Shown here: piece after piece, positions 7,064 to 17,336 of the stretch | How positions within the stretch are numbered: the stretch's first letter is position 1 | Layout of the letters: each line of letters opens with the position of its first letter | Assembly: GCA_040876735.1 (NCBI GenBank) | Contig: JBBDPC010000126.1 | Span: 10,104-74,103, forward strand | Direction of reading: 5' to 3' | DNA length: 64,000 nucleotides | DNA from: Natronomicrosphaera sp040876735 | GTDB taxonomy: Bacteria; Planctomycetota; Phycisphaerae; Phycisphaerales; Phycisphaeraceae | Position numbers and translations under genes: made by a program | The notes under the pieces: generated by a model | Seen by the model: only the letters and a program-made list of their open reading frames with translations | Database searches by the model: none | Told to the model about the DNA's origin: nothing

Positions 7064-9241
7064 TTATTGGGATTGTTCCAACGCTTCCACCGCACGCTGC
7101 CGATAGGGGCCGCCGAGGCCGCTGCGCACCAGGGCTTCCAATGCTGTCCGTTGTGCCTCCGCATCACCCAGTTCGCCATACGCCTCGGCGAGCAGCCAGC
7201 GGGCCTCGGCTTCGTACATCGCGCCCGTGCCCCACTCGATGCCCAGCCGCAGCGGTCGCACCGCCAGCGATGCGTCGTCGCGCGCCAGGGCCAGCTTGCC
7301 GATCCAGTACGCCAGCTCGCCGCGCGGCAGGTCGCTGGGGAAGTGGCCGTACCATTCCATGGCCGTCGCCCACGCGTCGTCGACCCGGCCAGCTTGCAGG
7401 TGGTGCTCGATGCGCTGCGGGTACTGGCCGATGCGGGCGACGCGCACCTGCTGCGGGATGACCGGCTCGGCGAGCTGCTCGGCGGTGCGGTAGTTTTCCA
7501 ACGCCGCGTCGCGCTCGCCGGCGATCAGGTGAACGTCGCCCAGCGCCAGCGTCGCCTCGCGGAACGCCTGCTTGGCCCTGCCGCGCAGGCCGGCTTCGCG
7601 GACCACGACCTCGGCCTGTTCGTAGTGCTCGCGCGCGGCGGCGACGTCGCCATCATGCACGCCGACGTGGCGGATCAGCCGTGCGAGCGAGGCCAGCTTG
7701 TCCGGGGCCGGCTCGGCCAGTTCCACGGCCGCCGCGAGATGCTCGATCGCTTCACGCACCCGCTCGGCGGAATGGCCCTGCCGCCAGGTGTCGTGTGTCA
7801 GCCCCGCCTCGCCCGCGGCGACAAGGTGCGATTCCACGCGGTCGGCGTCGTCGGCGTCGTCGCGCGTCACCAGCCGCTGCGCCGCGTCATGCCGGCCGGC
7901 CTCGCGCATGAAACGCACGTACTCGCTCAACAATCCCGCCGGCAACCGTTCGGGATCGATCCGCTCGACCAGCGGCGCGAAGTCGCTGTACCGGCCGGCC
8001 TTGAACGGGCCGTCGATGTGCTCCACCGGAAACACCGTCACCGGCCACGTCCGCTCGACCGTCCGCCCCGCCGGCGACGTGGCGGTGAGCGTCACGTCAT
8101 AGTCGCCTGCGGCGAGGTAGACGTGTTCGAGGTCGCGCCCCGCGCCGCGATGGCCGTCGCCGAAGGCCCAGGCGAACGACCAGCCGTCAAGGTCATTGTC
8201 GTCGGCGTCGAGCGTGAAGCGAAAGCGCGTGTACTGCCCGATGCCGCGCTCGGTGGGCCACAGGCTGTCGATCAGGTCGATGTGCGGCATGACGGTCGGG
8301 CCATGTTCGCGTTGTTCGTAGCGCACCACTTGGGCACGATGCGGTTGGACGAACAGGTTGTTCGGGATGCCGACGTAATGGGGTTCGCCCGGCGGCTTGT
8401 AAGCGAGGAAGGCCATCTGGTAGAGCAGCACTTCCTCGTGGTAGTACTCAACGTAGTGCAGACCGGCGTCGAGTTCGCGTTCGACGTTCTTCTCGCCATG
8501 CTGGCCGCGTTCTTCGGTGTGTCGGCCGGCCCAGTGGACGAGTTCCTCGCCGTCGAGGAAGGAGAAGCTCGCTTCGTTGGAAGCGGTGGCGAAGCCCCAT
8601 CGGCCGGCGGCGGGGAGGCGGAGCCAGCCGCGGTAGACGCTGAGGTAGTGGTCGGAGTCGCCGAAGGGGTTGTAGCCGTCGGCGATGTTGCGGCGGTAGG
8701 CCGCGCCGTCGGGGCCGGGCGCGTGGGTGAGCAGAGCGGCGAAGTCGTCGGGGGTGTCGGGGTTGGGCGTGTCGCGTGGTCGGCGATGGGTGGCGAGCAC
8801 GAGGCCGGCGCGGGGGATCCAGCCGTCGGCCGCGGGCCCGGGAGTGGGCGGGCCTGTACCGGGACGTTCATTGAGGCGGGCGCGGTGGGGGTCGATGTCG
8901 GCATCGGCGTGGCCGAAGTAGATGTAGTAGGTGCCTTCGTCATTGGGCGAGCGGAAGCTGATGAGCGTGTCGCGTTGCGGGTCGTGGAAGGTGACCTGGT
9001 AGGGGACAGGCTGGCCGTCGGCACTGAAGAGGCGGTAGTCGTGGGCGTCGTCGCGCGTCATGCCGGCGTGGCGGATGCGGACGGCGGCGACGTCAACGCC
9101 CTCGCTGCCGTTGTCGCGCAGTTCGACGATTGCGCGGTAGCGGTATTCGTCTGCATGCCAGTTCGGTGCGGCGTGAGTCACCGAGGCGGTCAGTGCCACC
9201 ATGGTAGATGCGAGGCATGCCCACCCGCGCTGCACCTTCAT
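7064..9241 (-). CDS. Secreted protein with PA14-like, PKD and TPR regions
   Basis: The architecture, in order, is: signal peptide (about residues 1-25, ending in THAAP); a beta domain around 35-110 (YYIYFGHAD motif, resembling DUF2341); and a PA14-like sandwich around 180-290 (LRLPAAGRWGFATASNE, then ELDAGLHYVEYYHEE). A PKD repeat follows around 335-405, with WAFGDG and HVYLAAGDYDVTLTATS. Finally there is a long helical TPR-like region around 430-720. The signal peptide and an AGG site favour the ATG at 9241; an upstream ATG at 9283 would add 14 residues without a ribosome-binding site. It sits between the DUF4175-like protein and the final secreted protein of module A. It may be an extracytoplasmic adaptor with peptide- and glycan-binding parts. 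Confidence 0.75.
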   Translation of the reverse strand: MKVQRGWACLASTMVALTASVTHAAPNWHADEYRYRAIVELRDNGSEGVDVAAVRIRHAGMTRDDAHDYRLFSADGQPVPYQVTFHDPQRDTLISFRSPNDEGTYYIYFGHADADIDPHRARLNERPGTGPPTPGPAADGWIPRAGLVLATHRRPRDTPNPDTPDDFAALLTHAPGPDGAAYRRNIADGYNPFGDSDHYLSVYRGWLRLPAAGRWGFATASNEASFSFLDGEELVHWAGRHTEERGQHGEKNVERELDAGLHYVEYYHEEVLLYQMAFLAYKPPGEPHYVGIPNNLFVQPHRAQVVRYEQREHGPTVMPHIDLIDSLWPTERGIGQYTRFRFTLDADDNDLDGWSFAWAFGDGHRGAGRDLEHVYLAAGDYDVTLTATSPAGRTVERTWPVTVFPVEHIDGPFKAGRYSDFAPLVERIDPERLPAGLLSEYVRFMREAGRHDAAQRLVTRDDADDADRVESHLVAAGEAGLTHDTWRQGHSAERVREAIEHLAAAVELAEPAPDKLASLARLIRHVGVHDGDVAAAREHYEQAEVVVREAGLRGRAKQAFREATLALGDVHLIAGERDAALENYRTAEQLAEPVIPQQVRVARIGQYPQRIEHHLQAGRVDDAWATAMEWYGHFPSDLPRGELAYWIGKLALARDDASLAVRPLRLGIEWGTGAMYEAEARWLLAEAYGELGDAEAQRTALEALVRSGLGGPYRQRAVEALEQSQ

Positions 9242-9347
9242 GGGGGCCTGCGGTCGTGTTGTCGGGTGCGTCGTTGGGTTCATGTTGATGCGAGGTCGCC
9301 TGGGTTTTGATTGCCATCCGCGTCGCCATAAAGGCGACGGCTAACGG

Positions 9348-12300
9348 TTACTCGTCCACGTCTTCGCTCAGGGCGCGGTAGTACGCGCCGACCAGGTCTT
9401 CGTAGCCCTCCGGCAGCGCGCGTTGCGAGCCGGCGCCGACCTGTTCGCGCAGCTCCGGCGGCAGATGGCGGGCCTGCTGCAACGAGAGGTGCATGCCATG
9501 GTCCGCGGCCTGTCCGGCTTCGCGCAGGGCGTCGAGCGCGGCCTTGCGCTTGCGGGCGGCATCGTCGTAGCGCAGGTCGCGGTAGTCGGTTTCCGCGCCT
9601 TCCATCAGTTCGATGGCACGCTGCACCTGGCTCAGCGGCCGGCCTTGGTATTCCAGTTGCCGGGCGACCTGCTGGGCCTGTTCGCGGAGCAGGGCCTGGT
9701 GCTCGGCGAGGCGCTCCATGTCTTGGACGAAGTCGGGGGGCGTGCCGCCTTGCAGGCCGCGCTGGCCGCCGCCGGTCTTCGTGCCGCCGCCGGTGGCGCC
9801 GCGCGGGTCGAGTTGGGCTTCGACGTTGGGCATGCCTTCTTCGTACGGTTCGTTGGTCAACCGGGCGGGGGTGGGCCGGCCTTCCATGCCGCGCGACTCG
9901 CCGCCGACCATCTGGCCGCTGGCCCGCCCGCGCCGACCCGAGCCGCTGCGCCCGCCCATCTCGCTGGCGTTGGGCAACTGGTTGCCGGTCTTGCCCTGGG
10001 CGTAGAACGAGCTGATCGGGCCGTCGTTGATCTCCCAGCCCATCTGCATGTTGCCGCCCCAGGCGCCGGTGACGTCGTCGGCCATCTCGTCATACTCCGT
10101 CGCATCCTCGACCAGGTCGCCGATGATGTCCTGCAGGCTCGACGGCAACTCCGCTTCGGGCACCTCGAACGCACCCTCGGGCGGATCTTCCATCACCCAG
10201 CGCGTGCTGTCGGGCGTGTGCGGCATCCACATCTCCAGGTCCTCGGCGACCTCCTCGGCCAGGGCTTTGACGCCTTCCTCCACCGGGGTGGCGATCTCCT
10301 GCACCGGCTGGCGCTCCTGCCGTTCGATCTCTTCAAAGATCGTCGAGACGTTTTCCAGCAGAAAGGCGTCGGGCACGAAGCCCTGCGGCAGCTTGGTGAT
10401 CGCGTCCACGCTGTCCTTCTCCCACTGCTTCCAGCGGTCGAGGCGGTGCTCGACGTCTTCGAGGTCGGCCAGCAGGTCGCCGGTGATTTCCTCATCGTTG
10501 TCGCGCTTGTGCAGTTTCTCGTAGGTCTCTTCCATGTCGCGCAGGTCGCCGAGGAAGGCGTCGAGGTCGGCGGCAAGCTGTTCGAGGACGTCCAACACTT
10601 CGCGATGCTCGACCGGGTCGGTTTGCTCGCGACGGCGGAGGCGCTGCCGCACCTCGTCGGCCCGGTTGAGGCGGATGAGGATCGCTTCCAGCGATTCGAC
10701 GATGCCATCCTGAAGCGTCACGGCTTCGGTGGCGAAGGGGCGGGAGGCGTCGAGGCTGGCGGCGTCGCGGTAGCTTTCCAGGCGGGTGATGGTGTGGGCC
10801 ATGTCCTCTTCCGCGAGGCGGACGAGTTCGTCAATGATCGACTGGCCGGGGAACGACTGGCGGGCCATGACGTCGGCAAGCTGGCGGGTCTGCCGGCGGA
10901 TCATGCCCTGGCGGTCGATCAGGCCGACGGCTTCGTCATGCTCGGCGGTGAGGGCGCGGTTGCGCCGCTGCTGCTGGATCAGCTCGGCGACCACGCGGGC
11001 ATAGTCGGACATCTGTTTGTCGAGTTCGGCCTGGGCCTGCTCCGGGCTGAGCACGCGCAGCAGGTAGCGGCGGGTCTCCGCGCGACCGGGGCCGGTGACG
11101 TCGTTGCGGTCGTGGGCGACGGCCCAGTATTCGAGGCGGTCGCCGGGCGTGAGGTCGAGCTGATCGATGGCGGTGTTCAGGTCGTGTTCGACGCGGTGTT
11201 GCGGGTCGCCGGCGTTGGACCAGCGGTGGAGGATGCGTTCGTCGTCGGCGTCGTTGAGGCGGGTGCGGAGCGTGACTTCGTCGAGGCCGTAGTCGTCCTG
11301 CGCGGCGACGCGGAAGCCCAGTTCGGCGTCGGGCGGCAGTTGCAGGTCGCGGCCGGGGCGGAGGATGGCCACGGCCGGGGGGGCGTCGCGTTCGAGGTTG
11401 ATGGTGTAGGTCACGGGCGCGTCCAACTGGTAGCCCTGCTGGTCGCGCAAAGCGATGCGGTAACTGCCGGGTTCGGTGATGGGCAGCTCGGCCTGCCAGG
11501 TGCGGTTGTCGTCGCCGGCGCGTTGGGCGGCGAGAGGCTGGTCGCCGTGGTGGACGGTGAGCTGGTCGAGCGGCTTGTTGGCAGTGAAGGTGAGGGCGGC
11601 GCGGGATTGGGGCAGGGCGTGGAGGTGGCCGTCGAAATCGTCGATGGTGCGTGGTTCGAGGTCGGCGTAGGGGGGGTAGGTGTAGGTGACGGCGAGGCGG
11701 TCGAGGCGGGGGCGGGCGTCGACGTGGACGTGGACGGTGTCGCTGCGCGCGTCGCCGGCGGTGACGTGGAAGGCGAACGAGCTTTGCACGGCGGGGAAGG
11801 CGTAACGGAACTGGCCGTCGCGGCCGCGCTCGGCGCGGGCGGTGCGGGTGCGGCTGTCGTCGTCGGAGGCGTCGGTCCAGTGGATGCGGGCTTCGTCGGG
11901 CGTGCGGCCGGCGGTGGCGATGTTGAGGGTGACGGGCTGGCCTTCGAGGATGCGGGCGTCGGCGGGGGTGAGGGTGACGTCGAGCGTGGTCCAGGTGAAG
12001 GGGGCGATGTTGGCGGTGGGCAGCAGCACGCGGGCGAAGCTGGTTTGAACCGCCGGGCCACCCACGGCCAGCAGCAGCACGGCCGCGGCCATGGCGACGC
12101 CCAGCGCGATGCCGTGGTCGCGCAGGCGCGGCGAGGCGACGGCCTTCCCCAGTTCCAGTTCGTCGACCATCTGCGCGCCGTCGCTGACGATGGCGCTGAC
12201 GAGGCCGGGCGACGAGCCGTTGGCGTCGCGTCCGAGTTGCAGGGCGTTGATCAGGCGGTTGCGGAGGGTGGGCTGTTTCTGTTCGAGCAGGGCGGCGAAG

Positions 12301-12566
12301 TAGTCGTCGCTGTGCAGGGCGGTCAGCGGCCGAAGCAGGGCGTGCCATGCAGTGAGGCCGACGGCCGACCAGCCGAGCAGGGCGAGCACGCTGCGGCCGA
12401 GCTGGCCGAAGTGGACCCACCAGTCGAGCAATGTGGCGACGGTGGCGGCGGCGATGGCGACGGCAATGAGCAGCAGCACACCTTCGAGCGCCCGGCGGAG
12501 ACGCCAGGCGCGCCGCGTGTCGTGCACGGCTTCGATCAGTTGCGTGTAGGTTTCGGTGGTGCTCAT
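9348..12566 (-). CDS. DUF4175-like giant membrane protein, module A
   Basis: A 1072-residue protein. Hydrophobic segments at about 28-50, 57-77 and 152-170 anchor it. A long extracytoplasmic beta-rich part follows (about 180-480, with Ig-like strands). Next comes a charged, helical coiled-coil region (about 500-780), then a Gly/Arg-rich stretch (about 870-950). The C-terminal tail ends LPEGYEDLVGAYYRALSE. A GAGGG site 7 nt upstream selects the ATG at 12566 over one 21 nt earlier. It is co-directional with the VWA gene (22-bp gap). Planctomycete proteins of this type accompany MoxR/BatA loci, but no biochemical function is known. The module B counterpart (26603-30418) shares the layout and the tail. 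Confidence 0.7.
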   Translation of the reverse strand: MSTTETYTQLIEAVHDTRRAWRLRRALEGVLLLIAVAIAAATVATLLDWWVHFGQLGRSVLALLGWSAVGLTAWHALLRPLTALHSDDYFAALLEQKQPTLRNRLINALQLGRDANGSSPGLVSAIVSDGAQMVDELELGKAVASPRLRDHGIALGVAMAAAVLLLAVGGPAVQTSFARVLLPTANIAPFTWTTLDVTLTPADARILEGQPVTLNIATAGRTPDEARIHWTDASDDDSRTRTARAERGRDGQFRYAFPAVQSSFAFHVTAGDARSDTVHVHVDARPRLDRLAVTYTYPPYADLEPRTIDDFDGHLHALPQSRAALTFTANKPLDQLTVHHGDQPLAAQRAGDDNRTWQAELPITEPGSYRIALRDQQGYQLDAPVTYTINLERDAPPAVAILRPGRDLQLPPDAELGFRVAAQDDYGLDEVTLRTRLNDADDERILHRWSNAGDPQHRVEHDLNTAIDQLDLTPGDRLEYWAVAHDRNDVTGPGRAETRRYLLRVLSPEQAQAELDKQMSDYARVVAELIQQQRRNRALTAEHDEAVGLIDRQGMIRRQTRQLADVMARQSFPGQSIIDELVRLAEEDMAHTITRLESYRDAASLDASRPFATEAVTLQDGIVESLEAILIRLNRADEVRQRLRRREQTDPVEHREVLDVLEQLAADLDAFLGDLRDMEETYEKLHKRDNDEEITGDLLADLEDVEHRLDRWKQWEKDSVDAITKLPQGFVPDAFLLENVSTIFEEIERQERQPVQEIATPVEEGVKALAEEVAEDLEMWMPHTPDSTRWVMEDPPEGAFEVPEAELPSSLQDIIGDLVEDATEYDEMADDVTGAWGGNMQMGWEINDGPISSFYAQGKTGNQLPNASEMGGRSGSGRRGRASGQMVGGESRGMEGRPTPARLTNEPYEEGMPNVEAQLDPRGATGGGTKTGGGQRGLQGGTPPDFVQDMERLAEHQALLREQAQQVARQLEYQGRPLSQVQRAIELMEGAETDYRDLRYDDAARKRKAALDALREAGQAADHGMHLSLQQARHLPPELREQVGAGSQRALPEGYEDLVGAYYRALSEDVDE

Positions 12567-12588
12567 GAGATACCCTCGTTGGTTCACG

Positions 12589-14853
12589 TCAGACCAGGCG
12601 GCTGCGGCGGCGGACGGCCCACTCGGCGGTGACGAAGCCGAGGAAGACGAAGAACAGGGCGGGCGAGTTCCACATCTGCCGGGTGCGGGCCTGGTAGGTG
12701 GTGCGTTCGTCGCGTGGGAGTGCTTCGGCGAGGCGCTGGCTGGCGGCGGTGTCGTCGACGCCGGCGTAGATGCCGCCGGTGAGGCGGGCGACCTGCTGCA
12801 TCGCGGCGGGGTTGGGCGTGGGGTCGTCCAGTTCCAGGTTCGAGCCTGCCACGAGAAACTCGCTCGTCTCGGTGGCGATCGCCTGCGAGCCGGCGGCGTC
12901 GCTTTGCATCAGCTCGGCGTCAATGCGGAACCGGCCGCCGCGGTCGGGGAAGAAGCTGGCGGTCCAGCGGTTGGGATCGGTGGCGCTGGGCTCGGCGGTG
13001 AGCTGCACGCGCCGGCCGTCGGGCTGCTGCACGGACAGTTGCATCGCCGTGGCTTGACCTTCGTCGCTGGGCAGCATGGCGGCGGGGTTGCGGCGGGCGG
13101 TGATGCTCACGCGCTGGCCGCGCTGGTAGGACGCGGCGGCGGTGGTCACGCTGATCGCCGACTGCTCGCTCGCCTCGTCGCGCTGGGCGAGGTAGCGGAC
13201 CATCTGCGACCAGAAGCGGACGTACATCGTGTCGCTTTCGCCCGCCAGTCGTGCGATGCGCGACCAGCGCCACGTGGTGTCCGCCGTCATCACCGCCGTC
13301 ACGCCCTGCCCGAACGGCTGCGTGGCGAGCACGACGAAGCCGTCGCCGTCCGCATCATCGGGGTTGGTGCGCGGATGGCGGGCGAGCACGGTCGCGCCGG
13401 GCCGGGCGCGCGACGTGGCGACAATGCCGGGCAACTGCGGCAGGGACGACCAGAGCGCCGCGTCGCGTTGCAGGTCGCCGGTGACGCGCATCGCCGGGTG
13501 GCGCTGGCCGGCGTCGGTGAGCGTGAAGCGGAACGGTTCGTCGATCTGCTCGATCGACCGGCTGCCGACTTCCACCGGCAGCGTCGTCGCCAGGTCGGTG
13601 TGGCGCAGCCCGCGGTCGCCGAGGTTGTGATAGCCGCCGAGCACCATCAGCCCGCCGCCTTCCTCGACCCACGTGCGCAGGCGCGCGTAGGTGGCGTCGT
13701 CGAGCATTGCCGCCTCGAAGTCGCCCAGCAGGACCACGTCGATCTGCTGAAGCCGGTCGTCGCTGATCAGTTCCGAGCCGATCATCATGCCCGACAGCGC
13801 CGCTTCGTCCGCGCTCGCCGCCCGGCTGAAGCTGATCAGGTCCACGTCCGGGTCCTGGCTCAGCCGTTCACGCAGGAACCGCGCCTCGGGCCGCAGCACG
13901 CCCTCGATATACAGCACGCGCACCGGCTCGGCCTCTACGCGCAGACGAAACAGCTTCGCGTCACGCCCGCCCAGCGCCCGCTGCGCTTGCGTGCCCGCCC
14001 GCGCCGCCAGCACGAACTCGCCCGGCTGCTCCGGCGTGTAGTCGATGCTCACCAGCCGCTCCGATCGGCCGTCGGGCAGCGACACCGTCTCGCTCGTCAG
14101 CACGTTGCCCGTCCGCTCGATCCGCACCGGCACGTCCGCCGCCGGCCCGCCGGCCTTGCGCAGCAGCACCTGCACCGCCACCGTGTTATGCACCCGCGCC
14201 CGCGTCGGCGCTTCGACCGACACCACCTCCACCTGCGCCGCATCACCCGCCCGCGATTGCGGCGCAAAGCCCACCGCATAGACCGGCAGCGCATAATCCT
14301 GCAGCGCCGCGTAGCCCTCGCGCCCCGTCGTGTCCCGGCCATCGCTGATCGCCACCACGCCCGCCACGTGCCGGCCGCGCAACTGCCGCTCCACCGACCG
14401 CATTGCCCGCACCAGGTCCGTCTGCTCCGCGATCGGCTCGTTTGGCAAGCCCTCCTGCAACGGCCGGCCCGCCATGTCGAACCAGTGCACGTCGAAGTCG
14501 CGCCGCAGCGCTTCGCCCGCCGGCGCGTCGTTCAGCCACTGCCGCGCAAGCTCGTAACGCGATTGCTCGCCGTGCGGCAGCGACATGCTCTGCGAGTCGT
14601 CCACGATCACCGCGGTGATCGGCCGTTCGTGCTGCTCCACCGTCTCCCGCCACGCCGGTTTCACCAGCGCCACGATCAACGCAAGCACGCCCACCGTCCG
14701 CATCGTCGCCAGCATCCACGTCAGCCGCCGCCCGCTGCGCTGGTAGATCCCCGCATAGGTCAACGCCAGCACCGCCAGCGACCCGGCGATCACCAGCAAC
14801 CAGAACCACGGCGGATCGAAGTTCTCCAACCTGAAACTTGCCAGCACGTTCAT
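12589..14853 (-). CDS. Membrane VWA protein with glutamine-amidotransferase-like domain, module A
   Basis: A 754-residue inner-membrane protein. Two N-terminal transmembrane helices (about 16-36 and 46-64) precede a von Willebrand factor A domain with an intact MIDAS: Asp85-x-Ser87-x-Ser89, and a later ISDGRD aspartate. A Rossmann-like class I glutamine-amidotransferase fold follows around 300-520 (VLYIEGVLRPE, VVLLGDFEAA, GGGLMVLGGYHN). The usual nucleophilic Cys is replaced, so amidotransferase activity is unlikely. A final hydrophobic segment at about 727-742 gives a third anchor. The start has GAGGA 7 nt upstream. It probably docks with the MoxR/DUF58/BatA products of the same operon. Confidence 0.75.
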   Translation of the reverse strand: MNVLASFRLENFDPPWFWLLVIAGSLAVLALTYAGIYQRSGRRLTWMLATMRTVGVLALIVALVKPAWRETVEQHERPITAVIVDDSQSMSLPHGEQSRYELARQWLNDAPAGEALRRDFDVHWFDMAGRPLQEGLPNEPIAEQTDLVRAMRSVERQLRGRHVAGVVAISDGRDTTGREGYAALQDYALPVYAVGFAPQSRAGDAAQVEVVSVEAPTRARVHNTVAVQVLLRKAGGPAADVPVRIERTGNVLTSETVSLPDGRSERLVSIDYTPEQPGEFVLAARAGTQAQRALGGRDAKLFRLRVEAEPVRVLYIEGVLRPEARFLRERLSQDPDVDLISFSRAASADEAALSGMMIGSELISDDRLQQIDVVLLGDFEAAMLDDATYARLRTWVEEGGGLMVLGGYHNLGDRGLRHTDLATTLPVEVGSRSIEQIDEPFRFTLTDAGQRHPAMRVTGDLQRDAALWSSLPQLPGIVATSRARPGATVLARHPRTNPDDADGDGFVVLATQPFGQGVTAVMTADTTWRWSRIARLAGESDTMYVRFWSQMVRYLAQRDEASEQSAISVTTAAASYQRGQRVSITARRNPAAMLPSDEGQATAMQLSVQQPDGRRVQLTAEPSATDPNRWTASFFPDRGGRFRIDAELMQSDAAGSQAIATETSEFLVAGSNLELDDPTPNPAAMQQVARLTGGIYAGVDDTAASQRLAEALPRDERTTYQARTRQMWNSPALFFVFLGFVTAEWAVRRRSRLV

Positions 14854-14933
14854 CGGTCCATCCTCTTCTCAGTCCACCAGTCACCCACACACCCACCACT
14901 CTCGAAGCCCACGGCTTCTAGCCGTAGGTTTCT

Positions 14934-17300
14934 TCAAGCCGCCCCCACCGTCTCCGCCTCGCGTTCGCGCGCCGCCTCCGCCTCACTCACCCGCAGCCCG
15001 CCGGGCAACTGGTCCCGCTTGTCCAGCGCGTCGCGCACCTGCGCCGCACGCCGCCTCGACAGCCGGTTGGCCAGCCACGGCTCAAACAGCGCCACCAGCA
15101 GCGCCAGCCACAGCAGCGTGTTCCACAGCCCGCGGCCCTGCCGGGCCACGCCGCCCTCGCTCACCAGCGCCTCGGGCCGGTCGAGAAACGCCATCGCCGT
15201 CTGTGGGTGCAGCCGGTCGCGCAGCGCCGCTTCGTCGAGGTACCACCGCTGCGACACGTCCGACGGCACGTTGGCCGCCACCAGCCGGGCCGGTGCGCTG
15301 CCCACGGCCGCGGCGCTGGGGCGGATCGCGTAGACGCCGGCCTGCTCCGTCTCCCGGTACGCCAGCCCGCCGCCCGTTTGCATGTCCGGCTCGGGATAGC
15401 CGACCACGCCGCCGGGCCCTTCAATGCGCATCGGCTCCGCCTCGCTGGCGGCGGTCGGCAACGACACCACCTGCCCCGTGCGGATGAAGTTCGCCCCCGG
15501 CGCCGCCTGCTGGGCGAGATAGCCCACCGCCCGGTAGACCCACGGTACATAGGTCGGGTCCAGGGGGAAGCTGGTCCAGTCGCGATCGATTGAACTGGCG
15601 AACAGCATTACCCGCCCGCGCCCATAGCGCCGTTCAACCAGCACCGGCTGGCCGGTGGCGTCACGCATCAGCACGTCCGCGCCGTCGCGCGGCGCAAGCT
15701 GGTAGCGGCGGGTGAAACGCACGTTGGAAAAGCTGCCCATCCCGCCTGCGCCGAAGCCGGCCAGCATCGGGTGCGCTTCGTCGATCGTGGCGATGATGTG
15801 CGGGTCTTGATCCGCGTCGGCGTTCACGTCGAGTGCGGCGAGGCGGGCGGTGGCGGCGTCGTCATCGTCACCCAGCAGGTCGCCGAGGCGGGCGGGCAGC
15901 AGGCCGCCGTGCAGGCGGTGCTCGACGCTCCAGCGGTTGTACGCGTCGCGCCGCACCCGGTCGCCGAGCGTGATCAGCACGCTGCCGCCGCGGTCGACAT
16001 ACTGCTCCACCGCTTCGATCGTATCGTCAGACAGCTCGGCGACATTGGCCAGCACCAGCAGCGGATGGCCCGCCAGGCGGTCGGCGGTCAGCTCGGCCGG
16101 GGTGGTTTCATCCACATGCACGGGCGGCTGGCCCTGCATCGCTTCGCCGGGCAACTGGTCAGGCTGCACGCTCAACGCCAGGCGGAGGAAAAACAACTCG
16201 TCGTTCCGCCGCACCTGCGATCGTGCGCCGTTGACCGCCAACACGCGCACGCGATCCTCCACCTGCACCGCAAAGTGGCGGGCATCGTCGGCGGCCAGCG
16301 CATCGCTGCTGCCGCCCTCGGCCCGGCTGATTGCAATGCGGCCGGCGAACCAGCCCGCGTCCGTGAAGCGATGCGTGAACCGCACCAGCCGCGATCGGCC
16401 GGCGGGCAGTTCGACGTCGCGCTGGCTCACCGTGTTGTCGCCGATCACCAGGTCGGCCGTCACCGTCTGCGGGTCGGGGCCGTGGTTGGTCAGCATCGCG
16501 CGGAAGTGAAACGGCACGCCCACCATCGGCCGGGCCGCGCCATACTGCACCGCCTCCACCGCGACGTTCGCCGCCGCCTCGCCCGGCTCCGGCCGGGTCG
16601 CCACCAGCATCACCCCCACGCCCGGCCCGACCGCCAGCGACTCGTCCACCCGCAGCGCACCATCCTGCAGATCGCTGAACACATACACCTCGCGCTGCCC
16701 GCTGCTCGCCGCCTCGCCTTCGCCCACGCCCATGGCCCGCGCCGCCGCAGCCACCGCGCTGTCCACGTCGCTGGCCAGGTCGGTCAGTTCGATCTGCCGG
16801 ATCGCCTCGCGCACCTGCGCCAGCTCCGGCGTCGGCTCGTCGAACAGCACGGCCGCTCCCGCCTCGCGCCGGCCGGCGAGCACGACGGTCGCCCGGTCGC
16901 CCCGGGCCGGCGACAATTCGTCGAGCAGTTGCAGCGCCGCGTCGCGGGCGCGTTCGAGCAGCAGGCCGTCGCGCGTCTGTACGCCCATGCCCGCCGAGTC
17001 GTCGATCACGATCGCCACATGCCGCGCCTCGCCCCCGCCGCCGAGCATGCCCAGCCCCGACGTGCGGATCAACGGCTGCGCCAGCGCCAACGCCAGCAAT
17101 GCCAGCAGCGCCATCCGCATGAGCATCAGCAGCAGGTCCTGCAACTTCGCCCGCCGCGACGCCCGCAGGAAACGCTCGTCGAAGAACTGGTTGGTCGAGA
17201 ACGTGATCGTCTGCGCCCGCCGTGCCCGGCGAAGGTGCAGCGCCAGCGGAATCACCGCCGCGAGCAGCCCGAGCAGAAACCATGGTGCCAGAAACGTCAT
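14934..17300 (-). CDS. BatA-type aerotolerance regulator with VWA domain, module A
   Basis: The first 80 residues match the BatA N-terminal domain: a membrane helix at about 5-23, RRARRAQTITFSTNQFF, then a second helix at about 55-76. A VWA-type domain follows, but its MIDAS is degenerate (Asp100-x-Ser102-x-Gly104). A GATase-like Rossmann domain spans roughly 350-590 (LLVLANVAELSDDTIEAVEQ). A C-terminal helix at about 738-756 is followed by a basic cytoplasmic tail. The total is 788 residues. A GAGG site lies 9 nt before the ATG. In Bacteroides, Bat proteins affect aerotolerance; in planctomycetes the role is not established. Confidence 0.8.
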   Translation of the reverse strand: MTFLAPWFLLGLLAAVIPLALHLRRARRAQTITFSTNQFFDERFLRASRRAKLQDLLLMLMRMALLALLALALAQPLIRTSGLGMLGGGGEARHVAIVIDDSAGMGVQTRDGLLLERARDAALQLLDELSPARGDRATVVLAGRREAGAAVLFDEPTPELAQVREAIRQIELTDLASDVDSAVAAAARAMGVGEGEAASSGQREVYVFSDLQDGALRVDESLAVGPGVGVMLVATRPEPGEAAANVAVEAVQYGAARPMVGVPFHFRAMLTNHGPDPQTVTADLVIGDNTVSQRDVELPAGRSRLVRFTHRFTDAGWFAGRIAISRAEGGSSDALAADDARHFAVQVEDRVRVLAVNGARSQVRRNDELFFLRLALSVQPDQLPGEAMQGQPPVHVDETTPAELTADRLAGHPLLVLANVAELSDDTIEAVEQYVDRGGSVLITLGDRVRRDAYNRWSVEHRLHGGLLPARLGDLLGDDDDAATARLAALDVNADADQDPHIIATIDEAHPMLAGFGAGGMGSFSNVRFTRRYQLAPRDGADVLMRDATGQPVLVERRYGRGRVMLFASSIDRDWTSFPLDPTYVPWVYRAVGYLAQQAAPGANFIRTGQVVSLPTAASEAEPMRIEGPGGVVGYPEPDMQTGGGLAYRETEQAGVYAIRPSAAAVGSAPARLVAANVPSDVSQRWYLDEAALRDRLHPQTAMAFLDRPEALVSEGGVARQGRGLWNTLLWLALLVALFEPWLANRLSRRRAAQVRDALDKRDQLPGGLRVSEAEAAREREAETVGAA

Positions 17301-17336
17301 TGCGTACTCACCTCTCCCCCAGCGGCCGAGCCCACT

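Noticed and set aside
9423..12632. A 1069-codon open frame on the plus strand
   Set aside because: Antisense to the module A DUF4175-like gene; Gly/Val/Ala-rich composition with no recognisable domain or ribosome-binding site.
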